In this document: one piece after another, positions 1 through 12,487 of the stretch | Layout: the number at the start of each line of letters is the position of its first letter | Numbering within the stretch: the first letter of the stretch is position 1 | Source: Moniliella sp. 'wahieum' | Taxonomy: Eukaryota; Basidiomycota; Moniliellomycetes; Moniliellales; Moniliellaceae | DNA length: 64,000 bases | Direction: 5' to 3' | Assembly (NCBI GenBank): GCA_003971905.1 | Contig: RSEE01000002.1 | Location: forward strand, 372,001-436,000 | Notes under the pieces: generated by a model | What the model was told of the DNA's origin: nothing | Databases searched by the model: none | Seen by the model: only the letters and a program-made list of their open reading frames with translations | Position numbers and translations under genes: made by a program

Positions 1-1391
1 GCGAGAGTGTACAGCAAACGAATTGCATCGGTTTGGATACTGGACTGGTGCACAAGCCGTAGCCAGGCCGAAGCACGGGATGCCCTGGTGGAAGGATCAG
101 GCGCAGTCGGTTATCTTTAACGGGGGCAGATGAGGTTCTCGTCTTCCGTTCCGCGGACGTTTTGGCCAACCTGAGTAGCGAAAGCAGGCATTGACGTCAG
201 CTACCAGCACTGGGAGGACAGCATCTACCCCTATCGTGTGCAAAAACGCTTCAACCGGGCCCAAGGAGAATGAAAAGTGTTCCTCTTGCTTCAAATCATC
301 TGATCTTCCCTTCCCTCTCCAGGGGCGGATCAAACCCGAAGCTCAATATTGGTTTGTCGGGAAGTATGGCTCCTTCTCACGGTGGCAAATCGAATGGTGG
401 TGCAAAGCCCGTTTGAAATGAGATCATGCCCTTTCCAGGACAATGAACGACGGATCGAGCTCCTGGCGCGTCCGGGAGAGAAGCTGGATCCACCTCTTCC
501 GTACCACTCCAGGAGTCACAGGTATCCTTCCATGATTGCGCAGTGGGTAATGACCAAAGGTGGGCCGACTGGGCAGTGAAGAAGGTATGTCGTGGATAAG
601 GGATAGAGGAGGGGACGACATAGACTTGTGCATCCGCCCATGATACTCGCGCCATCAACTTCATCCGCAACGAAACCGACGTGGCATTTATCAAAGACTG
701 TCCAGCTCATTGGGCATGAAGGTGGGCAGGCTGTTGTCCGCGTCAACAGATGTCCGAGGGCGTGGGGAGGCAAGGGGGTGGCGGCTTGAACCCGAGCGGG
801 CAGCCCAACTGAAGTGAACGAGGCGCACACGCAGCACACGTTCGATGGTACGGACTCGACATCAGAATTCCTGCATGGTGGGAGGGATTCCATCGGATGA
901 AAAGGCGGGACATCTCTAGGTCAATGAAGGCGGCGAGTAGGGGCAAGAATACCCTCTGGAAAAGGACGGCGACAACAAAGCGGACAAAGGAAATGGACAC
1001 GGCAAAGAAGCGCGCCAACCGAAAGTTGAAGCAGCACGACCACATGCGGTAAGAAGCGCACGTGGAAGGAGAAGATGCGTTGCAACACGTTGGGGCCACT
1101 CGGGGATGGCGCGGGGCGAGGCTGCTGCACTGGAGGGGACAGAGACGAACGCGAGCTGGGGATCGCTGACGACGAGGGTGATAAGGGCGTAACACGAGTC
1201 TGCGCGCAAACCATTCCAGCGAAGCGATAGGTGCGCGATGGAGGCGCGGACGTCGCGTGTGTTGTGAGCACTGCCGCGCAAGACGAGGAGGCTGCGTTCG
1301 ACAAGGGCCCACACAGCAGGTAGGATGCCACTGCAGCCAAGGCTACGCCGGCAGCAGCAACACCCCAGCCATGGAAGCGACAGGGCAGCAT
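1..1391 (-). CDS. possible membrane-anchored protein, partial at left edge
   Basis: Possible coding stretch running off the left edge on the minus strand. An ATG at 1391 opens a hydrophobic N-terminus (GVAAAGVALAAVASYLL), followed after one frame break near 1308 (a CCC run that may be one base short) by strand-like segments such as VRASIAHLSLRWNGL, FNFRLARFFAVSISFVRFV and, close to the edge, HFSFSLGPVEAFLHTIGVDA. A membrane anchor followed by alternating hydrophobic strands would fit the start of a very large bridge-like lipid-transfer protein (Fmp27/Csf1 type), but I see no diagnostic motif and this is inference. Introns and frame breaks between about 340 and 1000 are unresolved, and the whole call could be wrong. 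Confidence 0.28.
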
Positions 1392-4300
1392 GCTTGCCCT
1401 GTCAGGGGAGGGGGGGGCACAGCCGACGAGGCGGGGGGGTGTGCCGATGTGGTGGAAGCGAACCGACGGGTGGTGGGGAGTGTCTGGTTGCGACATGGCC
1501 TGAGGAGGCCCAAGCGTCGGTGATTAGCTGGCATGCAGCCGGCATGTGGCCAGGTTGGACAGCACTGGCCTCGGCCGTAGGCGGAGGGCCTCAGCGTGCC
1601 CGAGCGTCGTTGCAAGTTTCAATCGGCATGCAGGTTCCCGATTTATATTTCACCTCTCCAGTTCAACGTTCAACGTTCAATATTCATCTTTCAGGCAATG
1701 CTCATGACGTAACCCCCCAGCCGCACCCTGCTGTTATTTCTGTGGTCCTGCCCCCCCCCAAGCATGTGGCCACTGCTTCTGCCGGGCCTCCTTTCGGTAA
1801 TACTTGCGCCTCTCAACCCATCCGCATGTCCAGCGTATACCAGCTCTTTGGAGGCGCCATCACGGCAGATTATGGTGCCCCGGATTGACGCGAGGGACCT
1901 GCGTCAAGTGCCCGAACACACAAGAGGTCTATCTCACAGCCCACATGAAATGGCGCAACTAATATACGCGGTGCTGGACGTTGTGTGCTATACAGTCCTC
2001 GCTTCCGACCACCGCGACGTCAGCATTCCATCAAGCACTTTGACAATCGGGCCTACTACAACGATGGATCCTCAGCAGCGGTGCACCACGTCTCTCCCTT
2101 CCCGGCGGCCTAACACAGGAGGAGAGGGGACACCGACACCGCAGTGTTGCTCGAGGGCGTGTAATATGTACAAAAGACGGGCCAAGGCTGGTCCTGGACA
2201 AGGTAGGGATCTGCCTTGTTCTCCGGCATCTTGCACCACGGAAGCAGTATGACCTGCTCTTGTCACTCAACGTTCCTCGGCCTCGCCATACTCAGAGGTT
2301 AGTAGTTCCCCAGCCCGACTTTCCCGATCGATCACCAGCTGTCGACAAGGAGGCCGAGCAGTGACCGCCGAGACAGAATAGCTTACGTGGTCCAGTTTTA
2401 AGCAGACTGTCGCTTCCCTTACCATGCGCGACTGGATATTGTGGTCTGAATTCACCTCGTATTATATTGTAAGACCAGCAGAGGAACCCAAGGATTTTGG
2501 GTGGAGAACTTATGGAAATGTAGAGCAATGCAACGCGGTGGTGGTGGTTAAGGTCTAAGTCTTTTGCCACGCCAATGGGAGACTGGGATTCGAACAAGCC
2601 GAGTATACGTTCCCGTTTCCGGCCCAGCCACCCGCTAATATGCGATGAACCTCTGGCGATAAACGCAATCCAATGGCTACTACATTCCTACTGTATCTCG
2701 CCTCCAAGTTTTGCTTATACTTCCGGTTGGAACTTTCCTCTATGAATGTCCCCCATTCCATACATCCCCGCTATGCCCCGGACCTGCTGCGCGCTGAATT
2801 AAACTGATAACCATCCTTCCAGGGTTACGATTAGGAAACCCGGCCGCTTGTCTCCTATAGCTGCAATAATGTGTTACTCGACGACGGAGCGGCTTGCACT
2901 TTGCACAGCCTACACGTGGGACATACCCGTACAGTTTTTTGTCAACTGCACTTGGAAACTGCCTTGTGTACATCTCACATCGGTCTCATCCACAGAGACT
3001 GTGTACTATAGCGCTTCACTTGGCGCTGGCAGGATGTCCTGAAGTATTACTCTTCGCAGTGGCTTGGTAGCCCCAGCTTTGCCCAGCGGTGTCGACTGCG
3101 AAAGCGCGGTTGCCTGCGGTTGCCGGTCCCCCCCGTGGGCAACCCGTTTGCCTGGGGTTCCTGTGGAATCGAGGGGAGAGGATTGGATATTGGAACCAAG
3201 GACGTTTGTGACGTTGTGTGCATGTGACGGCAACGACTACTAATGAGCAAGATGATGTAAGATCTGAGATCTCATATCGATCTCACATCCGAGTGTGTTG
3301 GTACCGGTGATCCGGTGTTATGCTGGGGAGGGCGCTACTCAAACTGAATAAGTAAAGTACTCACTGAGTTCCGAGTTAATGATAGCCTTTGTCTAGCCTG
3401 GCTAGCTCATCCACCTCAGGATCTCTTCGATGAGGGAGGGGATCTGGGGCGTTTTAAGGGAGGTTGAGGCTCAGGCTCAGGCTCACTCAGCGCTGAGAGC
3501 CACAGCACAGCCACGGTTATTGTACGGTTAGTGTAAGAGTCGGGCGATACGAGTGAGACCAAGTACCAAGGGAAGCCAAAGATGCACTGGTAGGAGAAGG
3601 GAGAACAGGATCGGCGGGGAGAGCGGTGAGAAGATTCCCCTGATTAGCTAAGAGAACCGTGACAGTTAGTTCGCACTACCATCAACACAGCCTGCGTGCT
3701 TGAGGGATGTGTGAGTGCTAGTGTCGAAGTCCTGAATGGTTAAAGTTAAACGGGTGTTGGTGAGCAGCGGGTTCTTAATAAGGTGGTAGAACTTGAAGGT
3801 TGAAGTGAAAGCTTGAAGCTTGAAGCTGGAAGGGAGGGGGCTGAACAAATCCAAAGTGGGTGCGACACGGCTGGCTCGGAGTGGGTGTAGCAGGCGTGGG
3901 GCGTGTGGCGGGGGAGGCGCCGGAGCCAGTGTGGCTGGGGGCCGCGGAAGCATGGGGCGGCAGGCAGCCGGGCGCGCAGTGGGCGGCTGGGGGGCGGTGT
4001 TGCTGGGTGGGCAGGGGGGCAGGGGGCAGGGGCTGGGTGGTGCTGCTCCGATATCAGATCTCAGACCCAGAGCTCAGATCCTCAGTCTCACATCGTCACA
4101 GCGGCTGATTCCGAGCTCAGCCTGAGCGCCCAGGTGCTCACGCTCACATCCGCAGATCTCAGACGTCAGAGACCTCGGAGATGTCACATCTCGAGCACTC
4201 GAAACCTCAGAATGCAGGTGGCCCCTCCCATGCCGCCGTGGCTTGCAGCATGTTGATGCCGGTGGGGATCGATGATTAATAGTTGCACATCATCCACGTC

Positions 4301-4882
4301 GCGGATGGTCAGGGTGAGTCCAGATGGGTACAGGACGCAAAAGTGGGTACCAGTGCCACCATAGTGTAACTAGGAACTAGGGACTACTGGGCGGGCATGC
4401 TGTCGGACATGGGGCATGTCCTACCTGGGACGCAATCCAGCACCCAAGACAAGGCACCACGTTCAACGTGTTCAGCTGCTCAGCCTGAGCGCTCACGCGT
4501 TCACGTTCAATTAACCGCACGGGCCGGCGGCTCCACCGTGGCTTCAACTGCGCGCAAGAACGCAAAGTCACTAGCATAGCCCCCCAACAAACCCCAGACA
4601 CGTCTGCCGCGGCCAGAGCAGCCCAGTCCCTAGTCCAGCCCCGCCGGCCGGCCACCTCTGCGCTCTCGACCGTTGGCCGTTTGCCCCTAATAACGCCACC
4701 AAGAACCGAGGGGCGGCTACTCGCACGTAGTTCTCGTCTTCACTGTCTTCTGCCATCAACACCAGCCAGCGACCAACGCCACACGATCAGCATCAACACC
4801 CGTTGCGCTTTCCGTTCAACTGGAACGTTCCGAAGTTCAGCCTCAACTTGAACCGAACGCATCAGCGGCCAAGCTGCCGCCC
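1392..4882. other. intergenic, no supported gene
   Basis: No ORF here has recognisable protein character on either strand. The stretch around 2270-3000 is AT-richer than its surroundings. It holds short recurrent words also found in other intergenic regions: repeated GTTCAACGTTCAACG near 1660-1680, repeated GGCTCA near 3470-3490, and AGATCTCAG-type words at 3261-3273, 4054-4065 and 4153-4164. A G-rich strand runs through 3830-4040. Confidence 0.5.
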
Positions 4883-5657
4883 ATGTCCTCCCTCGCCCCC
4901 CGCCTGGCCTCGGCGCCGTGTCTGCCTCGGCGCCCGACCCGCGTGTCCCTCCGCGCGAGCTGCTCCCCCTTCCCCTTCCCCTGCCTCTGCCCTTGCCCTT
5001 GCCCTTGCCCTGCCGCCCCACTCCCCCGCACTTACAGCCCTACCCGCCACGCACCCGCCCGCGTCTGAGCAACCCAGCCCAGTACTCCCTCACCTCTGCC
5101 CCCCGCGTCGTCAAGCACCTGGCCTGCGCCCTGGGCCGCGACCGCGCTGGCACGCCCTACCCCGCCCTCGAGCCGCACCGGCTGCGCTTGCCGCCCCTCC
5201 GCTCCGCCTGCCCAGCCACGCCGCACGAGCAAGGGCCGCGTCCGCCGGCCTGCCGCCTTTCGACCCATCTTCCCCTCGGCCTGCCGCTCTTCCCCCCGAG
5301 CCCGAGGGCAAGCGGGCGCGCTGGTCGCCCGATTCAGATCCCGGCGTGGGATGCACACGATAAGCCCTCCCTGGGTGGGAACGGGTGCGTGTGCACTTAT
5401 CTCCATCCCTTGACGGGCGCTACTGTGGCACCCGGTTCAATCGGCTGTACGATTTGTCGCGCCATCGCAAGATCCATGCGCGGCAAGAAGCGCGTGCGAT
5501 TGCCGGCGGGCTATTGACGCGCGACCAGGCGCTGGTGTGGGGCAAAGAAATCGATCCACCTCGGCCAGCGCGCCAAGGAATGGTCCTGTGCCCAATGCCA
5601 ATCTGTCTTTTCGCGCAAAGACGCGTGCTCCGCCACAAACGCCTGCGCGCTCATTGA
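4883..5657 (+). CDS. C2H2 zinc-finger protein
   Basis: A probable DNA-binding protein with two C-terminal zinc fingers. The last finger (about 5577-5654) reads WSCAQCQSVFSRKDA then LRHKRLRAH to the stop at 5655-5657, with one frame break inside the helix. The first (about 5395-5475) contains RFNRLYDLSRHRKIH with an atypical upstream cysteine pair. The N-terminal part is low-complexity Pro/Leu-rich sequence, including a CCCTTG-type repeat near 4961-5025. The start ATG at 4883 is chosen for position and context only; several frame breaks must be crossed to link it to the fingers. It is convergent with UBP14, 216 bp away. Target genes are unknown. The fingers are well supported, the N-terminus is not. 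Confidence 0.6.
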
Positions 5658-5873
5658 AAAGTGGCTGCTGTATTATTTGCTCTTCCAGTCAATCCCACAT
5701 GCACTGCTTGTCTTCGCTCTCCCTTGCTGCCGTTGGCTCATCATCTCAAAGGCTCGGCGCACCTCCCCACCCGACATAATGCATAACCTATGACTGGACC
5801 CGTCTGTTCTCTGCACAAGTCTACCGTAGCCCTGCCGCGCCTAGGGGGATGAACCAGATGGTTGCGTCCCTGC

Positions 5874-8468
5874 TTATACACGCTCCAGGAAGTAGACGTA
5901 CGCCTGGGGCGCCAGCCCGCGCACCCCCACGTCCCCCTCCTTGCCTTGGGACGAGAGGGGGGCGAACCACCTTCTCGTCGTTAAACAGCAGCCAGTCGTC
6001 CCCTTGGTGAACGTGCGCAACGTAGTGCCCACTGTGAACCGAAGGGCCCTTGTGGGAGATGAAGCTCTTGAGGCGGTAAGCAGCGGGCAAAGCATCCGTA
6101 TCCAACTGGTCCTGTCGCCCGAGTTGGTGGGCAGCGAGTCTGTGAGGAGCGCTCGGTCGCTTCGGCGCTTCGCCTGGGTCGGTGGGATTGTCAAACAGCC
6201 ACGCCACCGCCGCCAGTTCGGGGTTGTTCCCATTGAGCCTTAACGCCTTGCGCGCTTGATTCTGCGTAAAGCCCATCTCCTCCAGCATGGACGTATCCAC
6301 CTGGGCTGCAGCCGAGGAGGCAAACTGCGCCGGGTCCAACGGCGCATCAATGTCGGCATCCTCCATATGAGCAAAGAGCCAGTTCATCGCTGCTTCCGCA
6401 TCGCCCGTATTGCCCGTGGCCAACAGCGCCTTGGTCGCCCGAACTTCTGGGAAGCCCATTGCGACCAACTGCCCCATCGCTGCCGCATCCACTGCGGGAA
6501 TCGCGGCGCCGCTGTCGCCTCCTCCTCTTTCAGCACAGTCTCTCCCTCCTGGAGACCGTGAGAGAGGAATGGGTCGAGAGAGAGGGGGGCAGCATCGAGC
6601 GGCACTTGGATCGGGACGTTTACCTTGGTTGGCACCCAACCAACAAGCGTGAAGCGCGCCACGGTTACCGCCAACACCTGGGGAAAGTTTTGAACTTGGT
6701 CTGTTTGATGGCCGTCGTCTTGGTCGAGCAGCTGGGACAAGCATACCCCTCCACCGTCTCCGGAGCAGTGAAGAGAGCAAGGCATTCCTCCAGCTGCACT
6801 GGCTCGTAGTACTGCCCCCGCTTCTTGGTCCGTCTTGACGGGGCGGAAGGACCGGGAGCGTCAGGCCACCTCGACATGCTCAAGAGAGTACTTGACACCC
6901 TTGCACTGCTGACATTCCAGTCGCTGTCCAAGTCAAACGACAGTGCTGCCCCGGCTTCTGGGGGGTCCTCGCGGCGGAGACGCAAGCGTTCGTCTTCCTT
7001 GTCCAACGCTGAGAGGAAGTATTGCAGAAACTCCGAGGCATCCTGTTGGCGCATCGAGCTGAACTCGGCATTGCCCTGGCCAACCACGTTTTGAGGGTAC
7101 TGGGCCGCAAGCCGCGCTGGAACCGAACTGTCTCTTGCCCTGGCCCTGCTCCTTTGCTCCTCTCCTGGAACAAGAGGGAGAGGAGTATCGTCGGGAACCG
7201 AGTAGCGGCCACTCAGCAGCCCATCTGCCACCTTGCCCACCTGACACTGGACACAACTGTCAGGGGATAGGGGCAAATCAGGGTATGGTCATCGACGGGC
7301 CCGACTGTAGCGCCGTTGGAAGGTGGGGAGCGAAGAGGCATTGGAGACCGAGTTGAGGTAACAGCTGTTGCCCAGATTCTTCAGTCCCGTCCGGTCCGGG
7401 CCAAAACGGGCTGGAGGGCACGGCCGTCATCGCCCGTCATGCTGAAGTCAAAGGAAAAGTTCTGCTCAATCTGCAACTCGGTCATGCTCTTCTCCGTCTT
7501 GGTCAGACCTTGAACCTGCAGCACCAAGGCCTTGGAGGTGCTGCACCAAGTGCGTATCTTCCCGCGCGTCGTTGCAGGCGTAACAGTACACATCTCCCTG
7601 CCCCTCAGGGGTGATGGTGCCCTGTTTGACGCTGCACGGGTGGCCGGTCGCCTCAAAGTGAGAAAGCGCATGCGAGTGGCCCTCCACCCCACCAAATTGT
7701 GCACGGCCACAGCCCAGGTTGCCACACGTAAGACAGAGCCATAGATTGTTGGTCTAACAGCGCGTCAGTACTAGTCCCAAACGCAAGCAAGAAAGTAGGG
7801 ACGCACCAAGTCACAATGGGAGCAGGTACGCTCCGGCGCTGCCTCCCCCGGGAGGGCGTTGGACATCATATGCCGTTCCGCCTCGGGAAGTTGGACAAGG
7901 ATTGGGTGTGCTTGCACGGCACGATTTCTTCCTCCCATCCTTGGATCTCGTTCTGACGTGCCGAAGCGTGGTGGGTCATAATCCCCGTGACAGCCTCCGC
8001 CAATTGCGGGAATAGCAAGATCGAGGACAAACGCCTTGTTGCAGTTCAAACAAACCGGGGTGAACGACCATTCGTACCGGTCCTCGTCAGACGAAGAAGG
8101 CAAGGCCAGCTTTGTGGGAAGTGAAGCGGCCGCTGCCTTCTCTTGTTCGCTCGGGGGACGGGGCCATCGACGGGTGCGCAGGGCCAGAGGATGCTGGTCC
8201 TTGGCATAGTGGAAGGAGGTGTGGTAACGGGGGCAACTGCCGTTGAAGCAGGTCAGACATACATCCACGCCCGACTCGGCCGATCTGGCCCTCGGCTGGG
8301 GGAAGGGCACATCGACGCCATCAAAGCAGAGTGTGCATTCTTCCTTGTGCACGGACTGGCTGGGCCGCGGCACACGCACGCTGCCGTCGGCCAGGCCGGC
8401 GAGGAGATGGGTGCAGGGCTCGAGCTGAGCTTGAGCGGGTCACCAGGCAGGTGATCTTCGTGGGACAT
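5874..8468 (-). CDS. UBP14: ubiquitin carboxyl-terminal hydrolase (UBP14/USP5, isopeptidase T)
   Basis: Cysteine protease that disassembles free polyubiquitin chains, feeding ubiquitin back for proteasomal turnover. Domains in order: variant zinc finger with CTLCFDGVDVPFP; ZnF-UBP with CLTCGNLGCGRAQFGG and EGHSHALSHFEATGHPCSV; Cys box NLGNSCYLNS (catalytic Cys codon 7361-7363); QQDASEFLQYFL; two UBA domains (MGQLVAMGFPEVRATKALL and MLEEMGFTQNQARKALRL) inserted in the catalytic domain; His box SGHYVAHVHQGDDWLLFND (catalytic His codon 6025-6027). A clear intron of 53 nt lies at 7754-7806 with a TACTGAC branch point. About 850 aa, normal for the family. Start at 8468 gives MSHEDHLPGD; the downstream frame resumes after one missing base near 8421. 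Several further frame breaks, including one near the C-terminus before AYVYFLERV. Divergent from MET10. Confidence 0.93.
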
Positions 8469-8931
8469 GGGCGGGTCCAGACGCGGCTTCTTGGGCGGTG
8501 GTGGTGGGGGTGGCGAGCGCATGTGCGGCGGCCAATCGCCAAAGGGGATGGCAGCAGCCGTCGGCAGCCAGGGTGGCCAGAGCGCGGCGGCCACCGGCGG
8601 CAGCATTCCGCCACTTCCGCCGCTGCGCTCCCGATGTCGTGTGCGCCACGTGGCCGTGCCCGTGTGAAAGTTGCAATTCGGCGCAGCCCATCGCTGCAAC
8701 AGCAACCACCGTCACGCGTCACGTGCCCCACGCATGCGTCACGCGTCGACCCGCCGCCGGTCACGTGGGCACGTGGCACCTGCGCCTCCGGCCTGCTGGA
8801 GCGGGAAGCCTCACCTCGACTCGACGCTTCGGCGCGGGCAGCGCGAAGAGCGTGGCTGCATTTTTTTTTCCTGCGACAGTGTGGCTCGCCCGTTCGCATT
8901 CGCCCCAGCCTCTCAACAGCACCCTCTGCCA
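8469..8931. promoter_or_regulatory. divergent UBP14/MET10 promoter with four CACGTG boxes
   Basis: This 463-bp space separates the two start codons. It contains four CACGTG palindromes at 8647-8652, 8720-8725, 8762-8767 and 8770-8775; 8720 and 8762 have the extended form TCACGTG. ACGCGT words lie at about 8714 and 8751. In yeasts TCACGTG is the binding site of Cbf1, which with Met4 activates sulfur-assimilation genes including MET10. That these boxes act this way here is inference. Confidence 0.55.
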
Positions 8932-11900
8932 TGCCGTCGGAATCGGAACGCGCCCTCCCGCTCGCCCGCACCGCTGCACTCTTCGCCGGCGGAGTGGCCG
9001 CGGGCGTTGGGTCCTTCCTCCTGGCCCAGAGAGCCTGGGCGCCCGACCCTCTCCCTCCTCCGGTGGGACCCGTCGAGTTCGTCGACCGTCGCCCCCCGCC
9101 GCAACCGCAGGAGCCTCGCCGGGCGCGCAGGCACAGCGCCTGTGCATGATCCCCCGCCCGCGCTTGAGGCTGCGGCCTTGACCAGTCCTGACGCAACTAC
9201 CGTCGTTGGCGTTACGGGTATTGAGCAGCCCGTCCTACTGCTACCACCGGTCCCAAGCCACCTTGCTACCAAGGCAGATTTGCTCACAGAGGCGAATGAG
9301 ACCGTCACCTGCCCTCCCTTCCCAGCTGGCTTGCCCCCAGTGCCTCTTCCACCACCTTGGTAGAGTTGATTGAGCGGACGGCCTACGAACACTCTTCCTC
9401 TCTGTTCATCTACGATTCCGATGCTACCGCCTTTGGCCGTTGGGCTGAGACGCGGCCACCCACGTCGCAACCACCCTCTGTTTTTTCTTTCAAGACGCGA
9501 GCAGGGGCCGGAGCGGCCGTGCTTGGTTACCTGGTCACTTGGAAGCGGGATCCGCTTCGATTCTGACCAACGCTCAGGGATTCATCGCCATGTCGCCTGC
9601 CCTCGCCTTTGCCCAGTCGCCTCGCGCATCGTGGTGCAAGTTTCGGGAGCAGGGCGCTCTGCCAACGAGGGTGAACTGCACATCGTCGATGATGCGCCGC
9701 GTACTCTGTTGGCCGCATCAACCCTTTCCCCCGAATGGACTGTGATTTACACGTCGGACCAATACGAGGCAGCCGAAGTGGCTGCCGCCTCGTACCGCGC
9801 CACCAGCGGGAATGTGGTGCATGTGTTTGACGGTGCCTTTTCCGGGAGAGAGACCGACTATGCACTAGCCCCCTCGTCTACGGTTCAGAACGCAGAGGGT
9901 GAAACGGTTGCCGACGTACTCGCCGCAGCGCAGTGGGCTCCCTTTGCCTATTTCGGCCCAGCGTCAGCGGACGTCGTGGTGGTCCTGCCCAACTCGTCCG
10001 TCGCGTCCTGCATCAAGTTGGCCCTCACTCGACTCAGCGCCGAAGTCAAGGGTCGAGTGGGTGTGCTGACGGTGCGTATGCTCAAGCCATGGCGAGAGGA
10101 GGCCTTGCGCTCTTCTCTTCCCAAGAGTACCAACGGTGGTCTGCTCGATTTGGACCATGGCCTGCTGCGCTCCGAAATCGAGACAACAATTTGGGAAGGT
10201 ATCCATGTCTGCTCTCTGGCCATTCCCAAGGAAGTGGACAGCCTCCATCTGTCTGTTGCTCTTGAGCTCCTTTCCACCGGTCCTGCGACCTGGGAGAGGT
10301 GAGCAAGGTCGCGGCGCAGGGGAGCAAGTCGGTGGGTTTGCGGGCAAGCTGCTCACCTCCTGGACACGGAAACATCCTCCTCTGCCAATGCCGGGGCCAT
10401 GGTGAGCACGTTGTTTGCCGATGCGGCGGCCCAGGGAGTTGGAGCGGCCAAGGTGCTGCACTGCCGTTCTCTCCAACGGTTTGACAACTTTCATGGTCCG
10501 CAAGCCTTGGGCGTTGCGCGTTGCGATATTGTTTTCGGACCCAAGACGCCCTCGGTAGCCGCTGCCACGTTGCAAGGCAAGGCCCAGACCCTTATTCTTC
10601 CCACTCCATCAGCACTAACGTCGACGCTGGACACCATGACTCTTGTCTCTGCCGGTGGAACGGTGGTGTTGGACACCAGTTCCTGGGAGGGCGATGCGAC
10701 CGAAGTTATTGAGACGCAAATGACTGCCTCGGTGCGTCAGCAGATCGCCAAGCTGAAGCTGAAGCTTCTCTCAATCGACGTGGCTTCGGTCCTGCATCTT
10801 CTCGAGCGTTCCGAGGGGCGCTCTTTGGACCCTAGTTTGGCCTCTGTCGTGCTGGCTTTGGCCGCAATCCAGGTCCATCTCAATGCGTCGGAGACCACCT
10901 TGGTGGCGTTGGCCAAGCCGGCTTTGGCACAAGTTGGAGTGGACCTGCAGACGCTTGTACAGCTCCTTCGGGCTGCAGTATCTCTGCCATATGATGAGGG
11001 TGCATTCGCCCATGCTGCAGAGGGAGAAAGTCCAGCTCGCTTGCCTCCTTTGAATACACTGGATTTAGCCATCTGCCGCGCAGCACGATGGTGAGGCGGG
11101 TGCGAAGGTGTCCTCCTGGGCGGCGGGGGCGTTGCAGCGTCTCTACTCAGAGGCGTGAGCTCAAGGCATGCGCTCCGAGCTGATTTGGCCCCTGAAAAGC
11201 TATGGGAGGTGGAGGTGACGGAAAATCGTCGGTTGACGCCTCTCGACTATGACCGCAACGTGTTTCACCTCGAACTCTCGACCCAGGGGACGGACCTGCG
11301 GTACGAGGTGGGTCAGGCGCTCGGTGTTCACGGTTGGAACGATTCGCAGGAGGTGGAGGAGTTTGTGCGTTTCACAGGCCTGGCCCCGGAGGAACTTATC
11401 TCTCTCCCCCTGCCGGATGGCAAGGCGGAGACGTTGACTGTCTTCCAACTCCTACAACAACGAAAGGATATCTTTGGTCGCCCGGGCAAGGCATTCTATG
11501 GTGCGATGGCCCAACTCGCCACCTCGCCTGACGAGGCCAAATGGTTGCGTTTTGTCGCTTCGCGCCGAAGGCAACAGTACATTCAAAAAGTATGCCGAGG
11601 TGGAACTGTGACGTACGCGGACGTGTTGAGGATGTTCCCTTCGGTGCTTGCACGGTTGACAGTGAAGGATTTACTGGCCCACGTGGAGGATATTGAGCCA
11701 CGGCATTACTCGATTGCCTCAGCGCAGGCCGCCGTGGGGGAATCGGTGCACCTGCTGGTTGTCACGGTCGATTGGCTGGCGCCCAATGGGGCGACGCGCT
11801 ACGGGCAATGCACACGCTATCTTTCCCAGCTACGGGTGGGGGATAAGGTGACGTATCTCTGCGTCCTTCGGTGATGAAGCTTCCGCCTAAGACGGAGCAG

Positions 11901-12487
11901 CCATCATTATGGCCGGGCTGGGTACTGGGGCTGCCCCCTTCCGCGCCTTCTTGCAAGCGCGTGCGGTTCAGAAGGCCCAGGGCTTGCCCATTGGTCCGCT
12001 GGTGTACTACTTTGGTTCCCGCTACCGTGGAAAAGAGTATCTCTATGGCGAGGAACTGGAGGCTTTCCAAGCCGACGGTATCCTTACCCGCCTCGGCCTG
12101 CCTCGGCCTGGCCTTCTCTCGCGACCAGAAACACAAGGTATATATCCAAGACAAGATTGTCCACGACGCTGAAATCATGGCCTCGTACCTCGCCCCAGAG
12201 TTGGCTGCTGCCAATGGGGAAATCCGGGCCTCACTTTCGGATGCCCTGGTGGAAACGGATGAGAAGGAGAAGGGTTACTTTTACCTGTGTGGACCGTGCG
12301 TTGACATCCCCCCTGTTTCTTGCCAGTCCATTGCTAACATCATTGATGCAGAACTTGGCCGGTGCCTGATATCACCGAGGCTGTCCTCTCAAGTCTGGAG
12401 GAGCATAAAGGCCTGTCCCGTGCCCAGGCGGAAGAGCATCTGGAGCACCTTAAAGAGGAGGAACGCTGGGTCCTCGAAGTGTATTAG
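8932..12487 (+). CDS. MET10: sulfite reductase [NADPH] flavoprotein (alpha) subunit
   Basis: Passes electrons from NADPH through FAD and FMN to the sulfite reductase haemoprotein, making sulfide for cysteine and methionine synthesis in the cytosol. Seen: N-terminal pyruvate-oxidoreductase-like part with ELIERTAYEHSSSLFIYD and VVQVSGAGRSANEGELHIVDD; CysJ-type FAD domain with RHYSIASAQAAVGESVHLLV; NADPH-binding AGLGTGAAPFRAFLQARA (about 11910-11960), FGSRYRGKEYLYGEELEAF and C-terminal ERWVLEVY. Intron 12296-12351 (56 nt, branch GCTAACAT) joins LCGP to TWPVPDITEAVL. At least six frame breaks; for example one extra base in the GG at 9541-9542 and in the CC at 9620-9621 restores the family frame. 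About 1165 aa, slightly long. The ATG at 8932 gives a hydrophobic N-terminus unusual for this soluble enzyme, so the first 100-150 codons may belong elsewhere. Confidence 0.9.

Noticed and set aside
2571-2605. Sequence GGGATTCGAACAAGC resembling a tRNA T arm
   Set aside because: Flanking stems do not pair on either strand and no cloverleaf can be drawn.
8433-10321. Ultra-short introns of about 19-21 nt (GT...AG) at frame breaks in UBP14 and MET10
   Set aside because: They do not restore family sequence, whereas one extra base in a nearby run does; real introns here are 53-96 nt with branch points.
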